A DNA stretch of 64,000 bases from Schlegelella_A sp038231215 (GCA_038231215.1 JBBRLS010000020.1:10667-74666); one strand, 5' to 3'; counted from the first letter of the stretch, positions 22,695-31,808 are shown. Numbers and translations are program-made. The notes: a model not told the origin generated them from the letters alone.

Positions 22695-24494
22695 CTACGA
22701 ACCGAACTTGTGCCTGAGCGACAGCGCTTGACCGGCGACGACGTTGATCTGCGCGACGAAGGGCGCGAACTCGCCGTTGCGCACGACGACCTGGTGTCGG
22801 CCTTCGGCGAGCGTGAACTCGGTCAGCGGCGGCGCGGCGCCCGAAGGCACGCCGTCGACCTCGACCTGGCCCCACGGGCTGATGGCGATCTTCACCGTGC
22901 CGGTCGCGATGGCCACCGGCGCGGCCGAGGCGAGACGCGCGTCGCGTTCACGCGCTTCGCGGGCACGCCGCTCCTTGCTCGACTCCCTTGCCGGCACCGT
23001 CGCGGCGGCGGGCGGCGTGATGGAGACGGCGTCGGACCGGTGCGTCGTCGCCGGTGCCATGGCGGGCGCAGTATCGAGAACCGGCGCGGCAGTGCGCGTG
23101 GCCATGTTCGGTGCCGTCGGGACAAGGGTCGACAGGAGGAGCGAGTCCTGCATCGAACTTGCGCTCGGCGGGGTTGCCGGTACGGGCGCCGCAGGCGTCG
23201 TTGCGGCCGGGACCGATGCCGCCGTCGGCAGCGAAGTCGCCATCGCCATCGGGGCGACCGGTGCGGGCAAGGCGACCGGGGCGGGTGCAGGCGTGACCGC
23301 GCGAATCGGCGGCGCCACGACGCTGGCGCGTGGCGTCGTGGCGGCAACGACGGTCGCGCCGCGTTCGGGTGCGTTGCCGTGCTGCCACCAGAACGCGCCG
23401 GCCATCAGGCCCAGCACGCCGAGAGCGACGACGGCGATCGTCGCCACATGCTTGGGCGGCGCGACCGGCGCGGCTTCGGCTGGTGCGGCGGCTTCGCCTT
23501 CGGGGCCGACCGGGTTCGCATCGAGCCACTGGCGCAGCTCGCGCGCGAACGAGCGGGCCGAGCGGAAGCGCTGCTCCGGGTCCTTGGCCATGGCTCGCGC
23601 CGCGATGTCGGCGAGCGCCTTGGGCACGCCCTTGTCGACCTTGTTGGCCGGCGGCGGCTCGTGGTTCAACACCGCGTCGGTGATCTGCTTGAGCGAGTCG
23701 CCGACGAAGGGCTTGGTGTCGGTGAGCAGCTCGTAGAGGACGACGCCGAGCGAGAACACGTCGGCGCGCCGGTCGCCCGGCTCGCGCCGGACTTGTTCCG
23801 GCGCCATGTAGTAGGGCGACCCGGCGCCGGGCAGGGCGTCGCCCGCCTCACGCTGGTCGGCAATCCGGGCGATGCCGAAGTCGAGCACGCGCGGCTGCGT
23901 GCGTCCGACCATGAAGATGTTGGCCGGCTTGATGTCGCGATGGATCACGCCCTTGGAGTGGGCGAAGGCCAACGCGTCGGCGACGCGGCGCACGATCAGC
24001 GCCGCCTGCGCCGGTGTCGCGCGCCAGCCCTCCTGGCGAAGCTGGCGCAGGTCGCGACCCTTCAGCAGCTCCATGGCGATGTAGGCGCGCTTGTCGCTGA
24101 TGCCGGCATCGAACACGGTGACGATGTGCGGATGGCTGAGGCCGCCGGCGGCGCGCGCCTCGTTGATGAAGAGCGCGTTGAAGGACTCGCGTTCCTCGTC
24201 CTTGATTTCGAGGTTGAGCGTCTTGACGGCGATCAGCCGCGAGAGCAGCGGATCGTGCGCCGCGAACACCGTGCCGAGGCCGCCGCTGCCGAGCTGGTAC
24301 TTGAGCGCGTAGCGGCCGATGTGGCCGATCGTCGGCATGGCGCGATCGGCGGGTGCCGCGACCAGGCCCGCGAAACCGGCTGGCGCGGGCCGGCCGCTGT
24401 CGGAATCGCTCCACAAGGCGACGCCGGGATGGCTTGCCGTAGCGCCCGGAACGGAATCGTCGGGCACGGCTGGCGGGGTCGAAGGGCTGTTCAC
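22695..24494 (-). CDS. Transmembrane Ser/Thr protein kinase with C-terminal PEGA-like domain
   Basis: The product has 599 residues. A Hanks-type kinase domain occupies about residues 60-330: glycine loop LGSGGLGTVFAA, catalytic HRDIKPANI near 183, and DFG near 204. One membrane helix (VATIAVVALGVLGLMAGAFW, near 350) is followed by a low-complexity Ala/Pro/Thr linker of about 150 residues. A C-terminal PEGA-like beta domain (GQVEVDGVPSGAAPP) would be in the periplasm. Kinases of this type often sit with TssQ-like lipoproteins near type VI secretion loci, and such a lipoprotein follows here. Targets are unknown. Confidence 0.92.
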   Translation of the reverse strand: MNSPSTPPAVPDDSVPGATASHPGVALWSDSDSGRPAPAGFAGLVAAPADRAMPTIGHIGRYALKYQLGSGGLGTVFAAHDPLLSRLIAVKTLNLEIKDEERESFNALFINEARAAGGLSHPHIVTVFDAGISDKRAYIAMELLKGRDLRQLRQEGWRATPAQAALIVRRVADALAFAHSKGVIHRDIKPANIFMVGRTQPRVLDFGIARIADQREAGDALPGAGSPYYMAPEQVRREPGDRRADVFSLGVVLYELLTDTKPFVGDSLKQITDAVLNHEPPPANKVDKGVPKALADIAARAMAKDPEQRFRSARSFARELRQWLDANPVGPEGEAAAPAEAAPVAPPKHVATIAVVALGVLGLMAGAFWWQHGNAPERGATVVAATTPRASVVAPPIRAVTPAPAPVALPAPVAPMAMATSLPTAASVPAATTPAAPVPATPPSASSMQDSLLLSTLVPTAPNMATRTAAPVLDTAPAMAPATTHRSDAVSITPPAAATVPARESSKERRAREARERDARLASAAPVAIATGTVKIAISPWGQVEVDGVPSGAAPPLTEFTLAEGRHQVVVRNGEFAPFVAQINVVAGQALSLRHKFGS

Positions 24495-24606
24495 GTCGCC
24501 AGCTTAAGTGAGGTGCCGGCGCACCGAGTGTGAAATAGGCGTCGCAGGGAACGTTCGTAACACTAGCTCACCATTCGGCGTGCCGAACTGGCGCTTTGGC
24601 CCACGT

Positions 24607-24645
24607 CGCGACGGGCGGCGTCCTACAACGCGTGCGCCCGTCGCG
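24607..24645 (-). terminator. Perfect 11-bp inverted repeat after nusB
   Basis: CGCGACGGGCG (24607-24617) and CGCCCGTCGCG (24635-24645) pair perfectly around a 17-base loop, nine bases beyond the nusB stop (24654) and 113 bases before the kinase start. It is the strongest hairpin in this gap. It has no T-tract, so it is either a Rho-assisted end to the pil-rib-nusB run or an upstream element of the kinase gene. Confidence 0.5.
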
Positions 24646-24653
24646 TACGACTT

Positions 24654-25142
24654 TCAGCCGCGCCGAAGTCGCGCCGCCGCGACCTCTTCGCCGCGCAGGT
24701 CGAAGGCGGTCTTGTCGAGCACGCCGTTGACGTACTTGTGGCCGTCGGTGCCGCCGAAGCTCTTGGCCAGCTCGACGGCCTCGTTGATCGCCACCTTGTA
24801 GGGAATGGCGACGCAATGGCGCAGCTCGTAGGCGCCGATCATGAGCACCGCGTGCTCGACCGGCGAAAGCTGCGCGGTCTTGCGGTCGAGGTGGGCGGCG
24901 AGCAGCGCGTCGAGCTCCGCGGCTTCGCGGATGCAGCCGTGCAGCAGCATGTCGAAGTGCACGGCGTCGCACTGGTCGAAGCCTTCCTGCTCGCGCACGT
25001 GCGCATCGACCACGCCGGCATCGGCGCCGCCGATCAGCCATTCGTACAGGCCCTGGAGCGCGAACTCGCGCGCCTTGCGACGGGCGGTCGTGACGGTGCT
25101 GCGGCGCCTTCGCTTGTCGGCGCCTTCGGCAACCTCGCTCAC
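24654..25142 (-). CDS. nusB: Transcription antitermination factor NusB
   Basis: The product has 162 residues, all-helical. The RNA-binding arginine-rich N-terminus (TTARRKAREFALQGLYEW) and the C-terminal signature VAINEAVELAKSFGGTDGHKYVNGVLDK are those of NusB. With NusE it binds boxA RNA to prevent early termination in rRNA operons. Its start overlaps the ribH stop by four bases, the conserved ribH-nusB arrangement. A basic tail RLRRG closes the protein. Confidence 0.96.
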   Translation of the reverse strand: MSEVAEGADKRRRRSTVTTARRKAREFALQGLYEWLIGGADAGVVDAHVREQEGFDQCDAVHFDMLLHGCIREAAELDALLAAHLDRKTAQLSPVEHAVLMIGAYELRHCVAIPYKVAINEAVELAKSFGGTDGHKYVNGVLDKTAFDLRGEEVAAARLRRG

Positions 25143-25603
25143 GACCAGTCATCCAGCAGGTTCGCCATCTCGACGGCGACGCGCGCGGCGTCGCGGCCAT
25201 TGTCGTCGGCGCGTTCGGCAGCCTGCGCTTCGTTCTCGCAGGTCAGGATGACGTTGGCGACAGGCACGCTGTGATCGAGCGAGACGCGCGTGACCGCGGC
25301 GCCGCTCTCGTTGGCGACGAGTTCGAAGTGATAGGTCTCGCCGCGGATCACGCAGCCGACGGCGATCAGCGCATCGAACTCGTCGGTCTCGGCCAGCGCA
25401 GCGAGGGCGATGCCGATCTCGAGCGCGCCGGGCACCTGCAGCAAGGTCGTGGCGGCCGGAGCGACGCCGAGCACGGCCAGCTCGGCACGGCAGGCGGCAA
25501 CGATGCGATCGGTGATGCCGGCGTTGAAGCGGGCCTGGACGATGCCGACATGCAGCTCGCGACCGTCGAGGCGCTCCGCCTCGCCGCGGTCAGCGTTGCG
25601 CAT
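25139..25603 (-). CDS. ribH: 6,7-dimethyl-8-ribityllumazine synthase
   Basis: The product has 154 residues. It condenses 5-amino-6-ribitylaminouracil with 3,4-dihydroxy-2-butanone 4-phosphate to lumazine, the penultimate step of riboflavin synthesis. Family features are the N-terminal IVQARFNAGITDRIV, the PGALEIGIAL loop, and the late histidine in SLDHSVPVANVILTCEN. It overlaps ribB by 14 bases and nusB by four. Many such enzymes form 60-mers or pentamers; which one applies here cannot be told. Confidence 0.95.
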   Translation of the reverse strand: MRNADRGEAERLDGRELHVGIVQARFNAGITDRIVAACRAELAVLGVAPAATTLLQVPGALEIGIALAALAETDEFDALIAVGCVIRGETYHFELVANESGAAVTRVSLDHSVPVANVILTCENEAQAAERADDNGRDAARVAVEMANLLDDWS

Positions 25604-26741
25604 GCGTGGTGGTTTCGACGGGCAGCGGCACGGCGGCCGAGTCGGCGACGAAGCCGCTCACCTCGAGCCCGTAGCCGGTCATGCTCGGCATGCGGCGCGG
25701 GCTGCCGAGCAGCTTCATCTTCGCGATGCCGAGGTCGCGCAGGATCTGCGCGCCGATGCCGTAGGTGCGAAGGTCCATGGGCCGGGCCGGGCGGCGCGCG
25801 CCGCGGCTGCGCGCCAGCACCTGCGGCAGCAGGACGGCGGCGTCTTCGCCGCAATTGAGCAATACCGCCGCGCCGCGCTCGCTCTTCTGCAAGGCGGCGA
25901 GGGCGCGCGGCAAGGGCCACGAGTGGTCGCAGGGGCCCGCGTCGAGCAGATCGAGCACGGACAAGGGCTCGTGCACGCGCACCAGGACCTCGTCGGCGGC
26001 CGACCAGCGGCCCTTGGTCAGCGCCAGGTGCAGTCCGCCGGCACCGTCGCCTCGCTTGTCGGTGTAGACGATGCAGTCGAACTCGCCTTGCGGCGTCAGC
26101 ATCTTGCGCGTGCCGGCGCGCTCGATCAGCGACTCGTTGCGGCTGCGGTGCTCGATCAGGCCGGCGATCGTGCCGATCTTCAGGCCGTGCAACTCGGCGA
26201 AGGCGATCAGGTCGGGCAGGCGCGCCATCGTCCCGTCGTCGTTCATGACTTCGCAGATGACGGCGGCCGGCGCCAGGCCGGCCATCGCGGCGAGATCGCA
26301 ACCGGCTTCGGTGTGGCCGGCACGCATGAGCACGCCACCGTCCTGCGCCTGCAGCGGGAAGATGTGGCCTGGTTGCACGAGGTCGACCGCTTTCGCGTCC
26401 TTGCGCACGGCAGCCTGCACGGTACGCGCGCGATCGGCGGCGGAGATGCCGGTGGTCACGCCGGTCGCCGCCTCGATCGAGACGGTGAAGGCGGTGCCGT
26501 GCTGCGCGCCGTTCTTCGCGGCCATCGGCGGAAGCTGAAGGCGCTCGCAGCGCTCGCGCGTCAGCGTCAGGCAGATCAGGCCGCGCCCGAACTTGGCCAT
26601 GAAGTTGATCGCCTCGGGCGTGACGCGGTCGGCGGCGAGGACGAGGTCGCCTTCGTTTTCGCGGTCCTCCTCATCGACGAGGATGACCATGCGACCGGCG
26701 GCCAACTCGGCGACGAGCTCTGGAATCGGGGCGATGGCCAT
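25590..26741 (-). CDS. ribB: 3,4-dihydroxy-2-butanone 4-phosphate synthase with degenerate GTP cyclohydrolase II domain (RibBX-like)
   Basis: The product has 383 residues. The N-terminal RibB domain (1-205) is intact: acidic loop DEEDRENEGD, RAGHTEAGCDLAAMAGL. The C-terminal half is related to GTP cyclohydrolase II (it keeps DLRTYGIGAQILRDLGIAKM and GYGLEV). It lacks the three zinc cysteines of the SECxTGD/CDCG region, which here reads EPLSVLDLLDAGPCDHSW, and the GRGIGL arginine loop is missing too. It should therefore make the four-carbon unit only, and a separate ribA would be needed elsewhere. The ATG at 26741 is the family start. Confidence 0.93.
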   Translation of the reverse strand: MAIAPIPELVAELAAGRMVILVDEEDRENEGDLVLAADRVTPEAINFMAKFGRGLICLTLTRERCERLQLPPMAAKNGAQHGTAFTVSIEAATGVTTGISAADRARTVQAAVRKDAKAVDLVQPGHIFPLQAQDGGVLMRAGHTEAGCDLAAMAGLAPAAVICEVMNDDGTMARLPDLIAFAELHGLKIGTIAGLIEHRSRNESLIERAGTRKMLTPQGEFDCIVYTDKRGDGAGGLHLALTKGRWSAADEVLVRVHEPLSVLDLLDAGPCDHSWPLPRALAALQKSERGAAVLLNCGEDAAVLLPQVLARSRGARRPARPMDLRTYGIGAQILRDLGIAKMKLLGSPRRMPSMTGYGLEVSGFVADSAAVPLPVETTTHAQR

Positions 26742-26769
26742 GGCTGAAATTGTAGGTGGTGGTGGAAGG

Positions 26770-27399
26770 TCAGGCCGCGGTACGCGCAGCGGCCAGCATG
26801 CGCTCGACATAGCGGGCGATCAGGTCGATCTCGAGATTGACGCGGCGCCCGACCGAGAGTTGGCGCAGGCTCGTGTTCTGCACGGTGTGCGGGATCAGGT
26901 TGATCGACAGCTCGCAGCCGGTTGCGCTGTCGGCGACGGCGTTGACCGTGAGGCTGACGCCATCGACAGCGACCGAGCCCTTGACCGCGAAGAAGCGGGC
27001 CAGCGCCGCCGGCGCCGCGACGCGCAGCTCCCACGACTCGCCGACGCGTTCGAAGCGCGTGACGCGGCCGACGCCGTCGACGTGCCCGCTGACGAGGTGG
27101 CCATCGAGCTTGCCGTCGGCACGCAACGCCTTTTCGAGATTGACTTCGCCCGGACCGTCGAGCCCGGCCGTCCTGTCGAGGCTTTCGGCGGAGATCTCGA
27201 CATCGAAGCGACGCCGCGCGTTGTCGAGCCTGACGACCGTCATGCAGGCGCCCGAGAGCGCGATGCTGTCGCCGATGGCGACACCGTCGAGAAAGCTGGC
27301 CGGCGCTTCGATCGACAAGGCTTTCCCGAAGAAGGTGCCCGTGCCGAGTGCGCGTGCTTCAACGATGCGGCCGACGCCGCTGACGATGCCGGTGAACAT
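26770..27399 (-). CDS. ribE: Riboflavin synthase alpha subunit
   Basis: The product has 209 residues with the typical two-fold repeat of beta-barrel domains, each opening with a diagnostic start (MFTGIVSGVGRIVE; HLVSGHVDGVGRVTRFE). It dismutates two lumazines to riboflavin plus 5-amino-6-ribitylaminouracil. It lies between ribD and ribB in the same direction, with 46 and 28 bases of gap. No FMN riboswitch is visible in either gap. Confidence 0.95.
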   Translation of the reverse strand: MFTGIVSGVGRIVEARALGTGTFFGKALSIEAPASFLDGVAIGDSIALSGACMTVVRLDNARRRFDVEISAESLDRTAGLDGPGEVNLEKALRADGKLDGHLVSGHVDGVGRVTRFERVGESWELRVAAPAALARFFAVKGSVAVDGVSLTVNAVADSATGCELSINLIPHTVQNTSLRQLSVGRRVNLEIDLIARYVERMLAAARTAA

Positions 27400-27445
27400 C
27401 CCGTTATTGTGGCCGCGACGCGGAGGCCACGGGGTCGCGAAGGTG

Positions 27446-28594
27446 TCAGCGCGGCCTGAGCCGCAAGCGCAAGTCGTCGCCGATCGGCGTTGCTTCGACG
27501 AGTTGGAAATCGAGGCTCTGCTCGAGGTGCTCGAAAGGCCCGAGCGCGGCCAGGGCGCGGCCGCTGCCGAGCAGGCGCGGTGCGATGTAGACGAGCAGCT
27601 CGTCGGCGAGGCCTTCGCGCAGGAGCGAGGCGTTGAGCTTTTCGCCTGCTTCGACGTGCAGCTCGTTGATGTCGCGTCGCCCCAGGTCGGTCAGCATCGC
27701 GGCGAGGTCCACCTTGCCGGTGGTGGAGGAAACGACCGCGACCTCGACGGCACGCGCTTCGAGCGCGAGACGCCGCTCGTCGCTGTCGGTCGCGGCATAG
27801 ACCAGCACTGATCCCGGCGGCTCGACGATCCGTGCCGTGGGCGGCGTCTCGAGGCGCGAATCGACGACGACGCGCAATGGCTGGCGCGCCGTGCGCACGA
27901 GGCGCACATCGAGCCGCGGATCGTCGTCGAGCACGGTGCCGACGCCGGTGAGCACGGCACCGGCGCGCCTGCGCCAGGCATGGCCGTCGCTGCGTGCGGC
28001 CTCGCCGGTGATCCACTGGCTGGCGCCGTTAGCCAGGGCCGTGCGGCCATCGAGCGAGATCGCGACCTTGAGGCGCAGCCAGGGCCGGCCGCGCGTCATG
28101 CGCGAGACGAAGCCGATATTGAGCTCGTGCGCTTGCGCCGCGAACGGACCCGCGACGACTTCGATGCCGGCCGCCGCGAGCCGCGCTGCGCCTTGCCCTG
28201 CGACGATCGGATTGGGGTCGTGCATCGCCATGACGACGCGGCCGACGCCGGCCTCGATCAGCGCTTCTGCGCAAGGCGGCGTGCGGCCGTGGTGCGAACA
28301 GGGTTCGAGCGTGACGACGACCGTCGCGCCGCGAACGCTCGCGCCGCGCGATGCAGCGTCGCGCAAGGCCATCACTTCGGCATGCGCGCCGCCCGCTTCC
28401 TGCGTGTGGCCACGTCCCAACACGCTGCCGTCGCCAGCGACGATGACGCAGCCGACACGCGGGTTCGGCTCCGAGAGGCCGATCGCGAGCTCGGCCAGCG
28501 CCAGCGCCTCGCGCATGGGCGCGGCGAACGGGGAGCCCGTGTCGGCGTCGGGGATCGTCGCGTGGCTCAAGGAAAAGCGTTCCTGAAGTCTCAA
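27446..28594 (-). CDS. ribD: Bifunctional riboflavin deaminase/reductase RibD
   Basis: The product has up to 382 residues. The deaminase half has the zinc motif HAEVMAL and EPCSHHGRTPPC; the reductase half starts near residue 165 (LRLKVAISLDGRTA) and has the WITGEAARSDGHAWR motif. It performs steps two and three of riboflavin synthesis. The start is uncertain. A TTG at 28594 directly abuts the pilV stop, a TTG at 28570 follows AGGAA at good spacing, and an ATG at 28516 would remove 26 residues. There is essentially no gap after pilV, so ribD is probably read from the pilin transcript. Confidence 0.93.
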   Translation of the reverse strand: MRLQERFSLSHATIPDADTGSPFAAPMREALALAELAIGLSEPNPRVGCVIVAGDGSVLGRGHTQEAGGAHAEVMALRDAASRGASVRGATVVVTLEPCSHHGRTPPCAEALIEAGVGRVVMAMHDPNPIVAGQGAARLAAAGIEVVAGPFAAQAHELNIGFVSRMTRGRPWLRLKVAISLDGRTALANGASQWITGEAARSDGHAWRRRAGAVLTGVGTVLDDDPRLDVRLVRTARQPLRVVVDSRLETPPTARIVEPPGSVLVYAATDSDERRLALEARAVEVAVVSSTTGKVDLAAMLTDLGRRDINELHVEAGEKLNASLLREGLADELLVYIAPRLLGSGRALAALGPFEHLEQSLDFQLVEATPIGDDLRLRLRPR

Positions 28595-29862
28595 GGCTGA
28601 TGTTGCACGGTACCGGAATTGGCGGCGAGCAGTCCGGAATCGGTCGCAGCGGGGCAGTTCTGGTCGCCACGCACGACGATGAAATTCTGCCCCTGCAACG
28701 CAGTCGCGACGCCGGCATAGCTGGCGGGATGCTCGATGTTCGCATCGATCGTGCCCGAGCCGTCGCGATCGGCGGCGTAGCGGCAGACGCGGCGGTCAGC
28801 GCTTGCGGTGCCTATCGTCCAGCCCGTGGCAACGAGCGTGCTGCGACCCGACCAGCGCCCGTCGGCACGTGGCACGACGACGCAGCGATAGGCGACGAAG
28901 CGATCGCCGGTATCGCTCCACGACGAGAGACCGAGCGATGCCGGCAATGCGTCGATCGGCACGGCCTCGATGCGCAAGCTGCCGGCCGCTGCGTAGCGCA
29001 CCGTCTTCATCGCCTCGGCGCTGCAATCGGGCGCGGCGGCGTAGGTGCCACCCGAGAGTGCCAGCGCGAGGGCAAGGGCAGGTGGCGTCTCGCTCGCTTG
29101 CGAAGGCAATGGCGGCACGGCCGAGGTGAAGCGGATCGTCCCGGAGAGAAGAAACCAGGCACCGGTGCTGCAAGCGGCGAGGTCGCCGGCGGCGAGGTCT
29201 CGCGTGGCGATTGTCGCGGCGATGCCGGTGCAGCGCGAGACGACGCTGCCGGTCACGTCGTCGAAAAGGAGGGCCGTGCTGCCCGAGGCGGCTGTCTTAA
29301 GCACGCTGCGGCCGCCGCCGAGCGACTTCGCCATCACTGGAATGCCGCTCGAGCGCGCATAGGCGCCGCGCGGCGCACCGGCCCCCGCACCGAGCGCCAG
29401 CGCGCCCGACCACGCTGGGTCGCTGCGCGCGATCACGCTCTCGAGGACAACGCGTTGCATTGCCCCACTGCGATCGGCCCACTCGACCGACACCGATGTG
29501 GCCTTCGACCCGGCGAAGGCAGCGTCGTCGACACGGCGAACGATGCGGTAGTCGGCATTGCTCGCGTCGGCTGCATCGGCGCCGGCGACATGGTCGGCGT
29601 CGACGATGGACGCGTACGCACTGGCACCGGAAGCGGCCACCGGCGATGACCATGCGCGCAGCGTCTCGAGCTCGCGCTGGCCGAGATGGACCGCCTGCGA
29701 GCGCTGTCGTGCGAGGTCGGCGTGCAGGCGAAGGTGTCCTTGAAGCTGCGCTGCGGACATCGCGGCGATGGCGAGAAAGACGAAGGCGACCAGCGATTCG
29801 AAGAGCGCCGCGCCGCCCTGCTTGCGGCGCGCCGGTGCGTGATGGAAAGCAAGTGGTTTCAT
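28591..29862 (-). CDS. pilV: PilV-like minor type IV pilin
   Basis: The product has 423 residues. After a basic leader (MKPLAFHHAPARRKQGG) comes the pilin prepeptidase site and hydrophobic helix AALFESLVAFVFLAIAAMSA, with glutamate at position +5 (ALFES) as in prepilins. The long globular part is Ser/Ala-rich with scattered cysteines (RCTG, CSTG, DCSAEA, CPAATD). Minor pilins of this type prime pilus assembly. The ATG at 29862 lies two bases after the pilX stop, and the gene ends against ribD. It is longer than the usual PilV (about 180 residues), hence the cautious subtype. Confidence 0.82.
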   Translation of the reverse strand: MKPLAFHHAPARRKQGGAALFESLVAFVFLAIAAMSAAQLQGHLRLHADLARQRSQAVHLGQRELETLRAWSSPVAASGASAYASIVDADHVAGADAADASNADYRIVRRVDDAAFAGSKATSVSVEWADRSGAMQRVVLESVIARSDPAWSGALALGAGAGAPRGAYARSSGIPVMAKSLGGGRSVLKTAASGSTALLFDDVTGSVVSRCTGIAATIATRDLAAGDLAACSTGAWFLLSGTIRFTSAVPPLPSQASETPPALALALALSGGTYAAAPDCSAEAMKTVRYAAAGSLRIEAVPIDALPASLGLSSWSDTGDRFVAYRCVVVPRADGRWSGRSTLVATGWTIGTASADRRVCRYAADRDGSGTIDANIEHPASYAGVATALQGQNFIVVRGDQNCPAATDSGLLAANSGTVQHQP

Positions 29863-29864
29863 GG

Positions 29865-31130
29865 TCAGAAGTCCTTCCAGCTGCCGTTGACGCGCGTGAA
29901 GCTGCCGCTGCCCGATTGCAAGCGGGACAGCACGGCCGCGTCGCGAACGATGTCGGCGGCGGCGTCGCCGCTGTAGTCGCTGTCGCTGATCGCCGCGCCC
30001 TGGACGAGCGCGCCTGCGGCCATGTCGCGCCAGTCGATCGAGGCCGCGGCGACGACGCCGCGCAGCGTCACTGCACCGCGCAGGCGCAGCGTGCCGTTGG
30101 CGACGAGAACGACGGGCCGCTCGGCCGTGCCGAGCGAGACCGGGCCGTCGAGATCGAGGTCGCCGTCGATCGCGAGGAGGCGGCTGCCTGCCGCGACGGC
30201 GCTGGCGATCGACGACGCGCAATTGCCGCTGCAGGCGATCCGTGTCGCCGCCGGCTGCGCCATCCACGTCGCCTTGTCCATGCCGAACCAGCGCGCGAAG
30301 AAGCGATCGTTCGTCAGGCGGGCGATCGTCGTGTCGCCGGAGACGCTCGCGCCCTCGAGCGACGAGCCCGCGGCCGCGGTGAAGCGAAGCGCGTCGCCCG
30401 TCACGTGGCCGCCGGCATGCACGGCCGTGCCACCTGAAGCCGGGTCGGGGTTGTGCAGGCCGAGTGCGCCGGAGCCGGCGTCGACGTTGCCGCGTGCAGT
30501 GAGCGCCGCACCCGGGGCCGAACGCAGACCCGGTACCAGTCCGAACGCGACTTCGACGCGCGCGGCGGATTCGTGCCCGGCATCGGAAGTGGCGGTGCAC
30601 AAGGCGTCGCTGCGCGTGCAGCCGTTCGCGGTGGCGACGATGAGCCCGGGCCTGGCGCCCGTGGCGAGCGTGACCGTGAACGCCGGCGCCGTCGCGGTGC
30701 CCGCAGTGGCCGCGGGCGCCGGCACGCCGGCGTTCGGGCAACTGCACGACCAGCCGGCGTCGCCGCGCACGCAGGCCGCCTGTAAGGGCGTGGGCGTGCC
30801 GGCGTTGTCCCAGGTCGCGGCTGTGAAGCCCGAGCCGATGAGACGCAATTGCCGGTCGCGGAACGACTGCGCGGCCGGGTCGGCGCTCGGCAGGCAGTCG
30901 TCGCCGATCGGCGTGCCGTCGTTGAGCTTGGCCAGCGTCCATTCGAGACCGGCCTCGGCCGCTTCGAAGGCCTGCGTCGACCGGTACTGGTTGGCCGACG
31001 CGCGCGCTTCGACGACGACGTTTCGATTGGCCCAGGCGACGACGATCAGCATCGCGAAGACGAGCAGCATCGTGACGACGAGCGCGGCTGCGCCCCGCTG
31101 ACCATGACGATGACCGGAGTTGGGTGTCAT
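29865..31130 (-). CDS. pilX: PilX-like minor pilin assembly protein
   Basis: The product has 421 residues. The N-terminus RGAAALVVTMLLVFAMLIVVAWANR and the following EARASANQYRSTQAFEAAEAGLEW are the PilX signature, including the helix that ends in AEAGLEW. The remainder is a Gly/Ala/Asp-rich beta-like domain, longer than classical PilX (about 200), of the kind seen in environmental Burkholderiales. It lies three bases after pilW and two before pilV. It is expected in the inner membrane and at the pilus tip. Confidence 0.85.
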   Translation of the reverse strand: MTPNSGHRHGQRGAAALVVTMLLVFAMLIVVAWANRNVVVEARASANQYRSTQAFEAAEAGLEWTLAKLNDGTPIGDDCLPSADPAAQSFRDRQLRLIGSGFTAATWDNAGTPTPLQAACVRGDAGWSCSCPNAGVPAPAATAGTATAPAFTVTLATGARPGLIVATANGCTRSDALCTATSDAGHESAARVEVAFGLVPGLRSAPGAALTARGNVDAGSGALGLHNPDPASGGTAVHAGGHVTGDALRFTAAAGSSLEGASVSGDTTIARLTNDRFFARWFGMDKATWMAQPAATRIACSGNCASSIASAVAAGSRLLAIDGDLDLDGPVSLGTAERPVVLVANGTLRLRGAVTLRGVVAAASIDWRDMAAGALVQGAAISDSDYSGDAAADIVRDAAVLSRLQSGSGSFTRVNGSWKDF

Positions 31131-31133
31131 GAC

Positions 31134-31808
31134 TCAGCCCTCGCAGCTGCCGACGATCGCCACGTTGCGCAAACGCACGGCGCTCTGCACGCTGCGGCGC
31201 ACGTTCGCGTCGAGGGCAGAGCGGCCGGAGATGGCGACCGCGAAGCTCCTGACCTGCTGGCGCGGCGGGCAGCTCGTGCTGCCTGCGGCGCAGGGCTCGG
31301 AGCAAAAGGCGGCGAGGCTCGTCTCCTCGGTGTGCGGCGCGACGCTGAAGGCAGTGACGGACAGCGTTGCAGGATCGGTGAGCGCCTGCCAGTTGCTGTC
31401 GCCGAGTTGCAGCTCGATGGCGCGGTTGCGCAGACGAAAGCCGAACTGTTCGTTGCTGTCGACGACGTTGTCCTCGATCGCGTCGCGCGAGAAACTGAGA
31501 CGCACGGCGTCGGAGGCGGCCGCGTCTGGCGTGACCGCGGCGTAGGGATTGGCCACGACCACGCTGCCGTCGTCGCTGCGCACACCCGACGCCGCGGCGG
31601 CCCAGTAGCCGGCCCGGCGCAGGTCGCGCGAGACGATGTCGGCGGCGGTGCGCAGGTCCTGCATCAGACGCGCCTCGATCAAGAGCGCGCGGTTCTCGCG
31701 AGCGTGATGCACGACGACGACGGTGCCGGCGGCGACGATGACCAGGCCGACCGCCGTGCCGACGAGCAGCTCGATCATCGACAGACCGCGTGAGCTGCGC
31801 GCGCCCAT
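31134..31808 (-). CDS. pilW: PilW-like minor type IV pilin
   Basis: The product has 224 residues. The class III prepilin start SSRGLSMIELLVGTAVGLVI has the cleavage glycine and glutamate +5. It is followed by ARLMQDLRTAADIVSRDLRRAGYW, a segment diagnostic of PilW. The ATG at 31808 shares one base with the pilE stop (TGATG); an upstream ATG at 31823 would lie inside pilE. It forms part of the pilus priming complex with PilV, PilX and FimT. Confidence 0.9.
   Translation of the reverse strand: MGARSSRGLSMIELLVGTAVGLVIVAAGTVVVVHHARENRALLIEARLMQDLRTAADIVSRDLRRAGYWAAAASGVRSDDGSVVVANPYAAVTPDAAASDAVRLSFSRDAIEDNVVDSNEQFGFRLRNRAIELQLGDSNWQALTDPATLSVTAFSVAPHTEETSLAAFCSEPCAAGSTSCPPRQQVRSFAVAISGRSALDANVRRSVQSAVRLRNVAIVGSCEG

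Noticed and set aside
26742..27445. FMN riboswitch in the riboflavin genes
   Set aside because: The gaps around ribE are under 50 bases, and ribD directly follows pilV. No RFN element fits.
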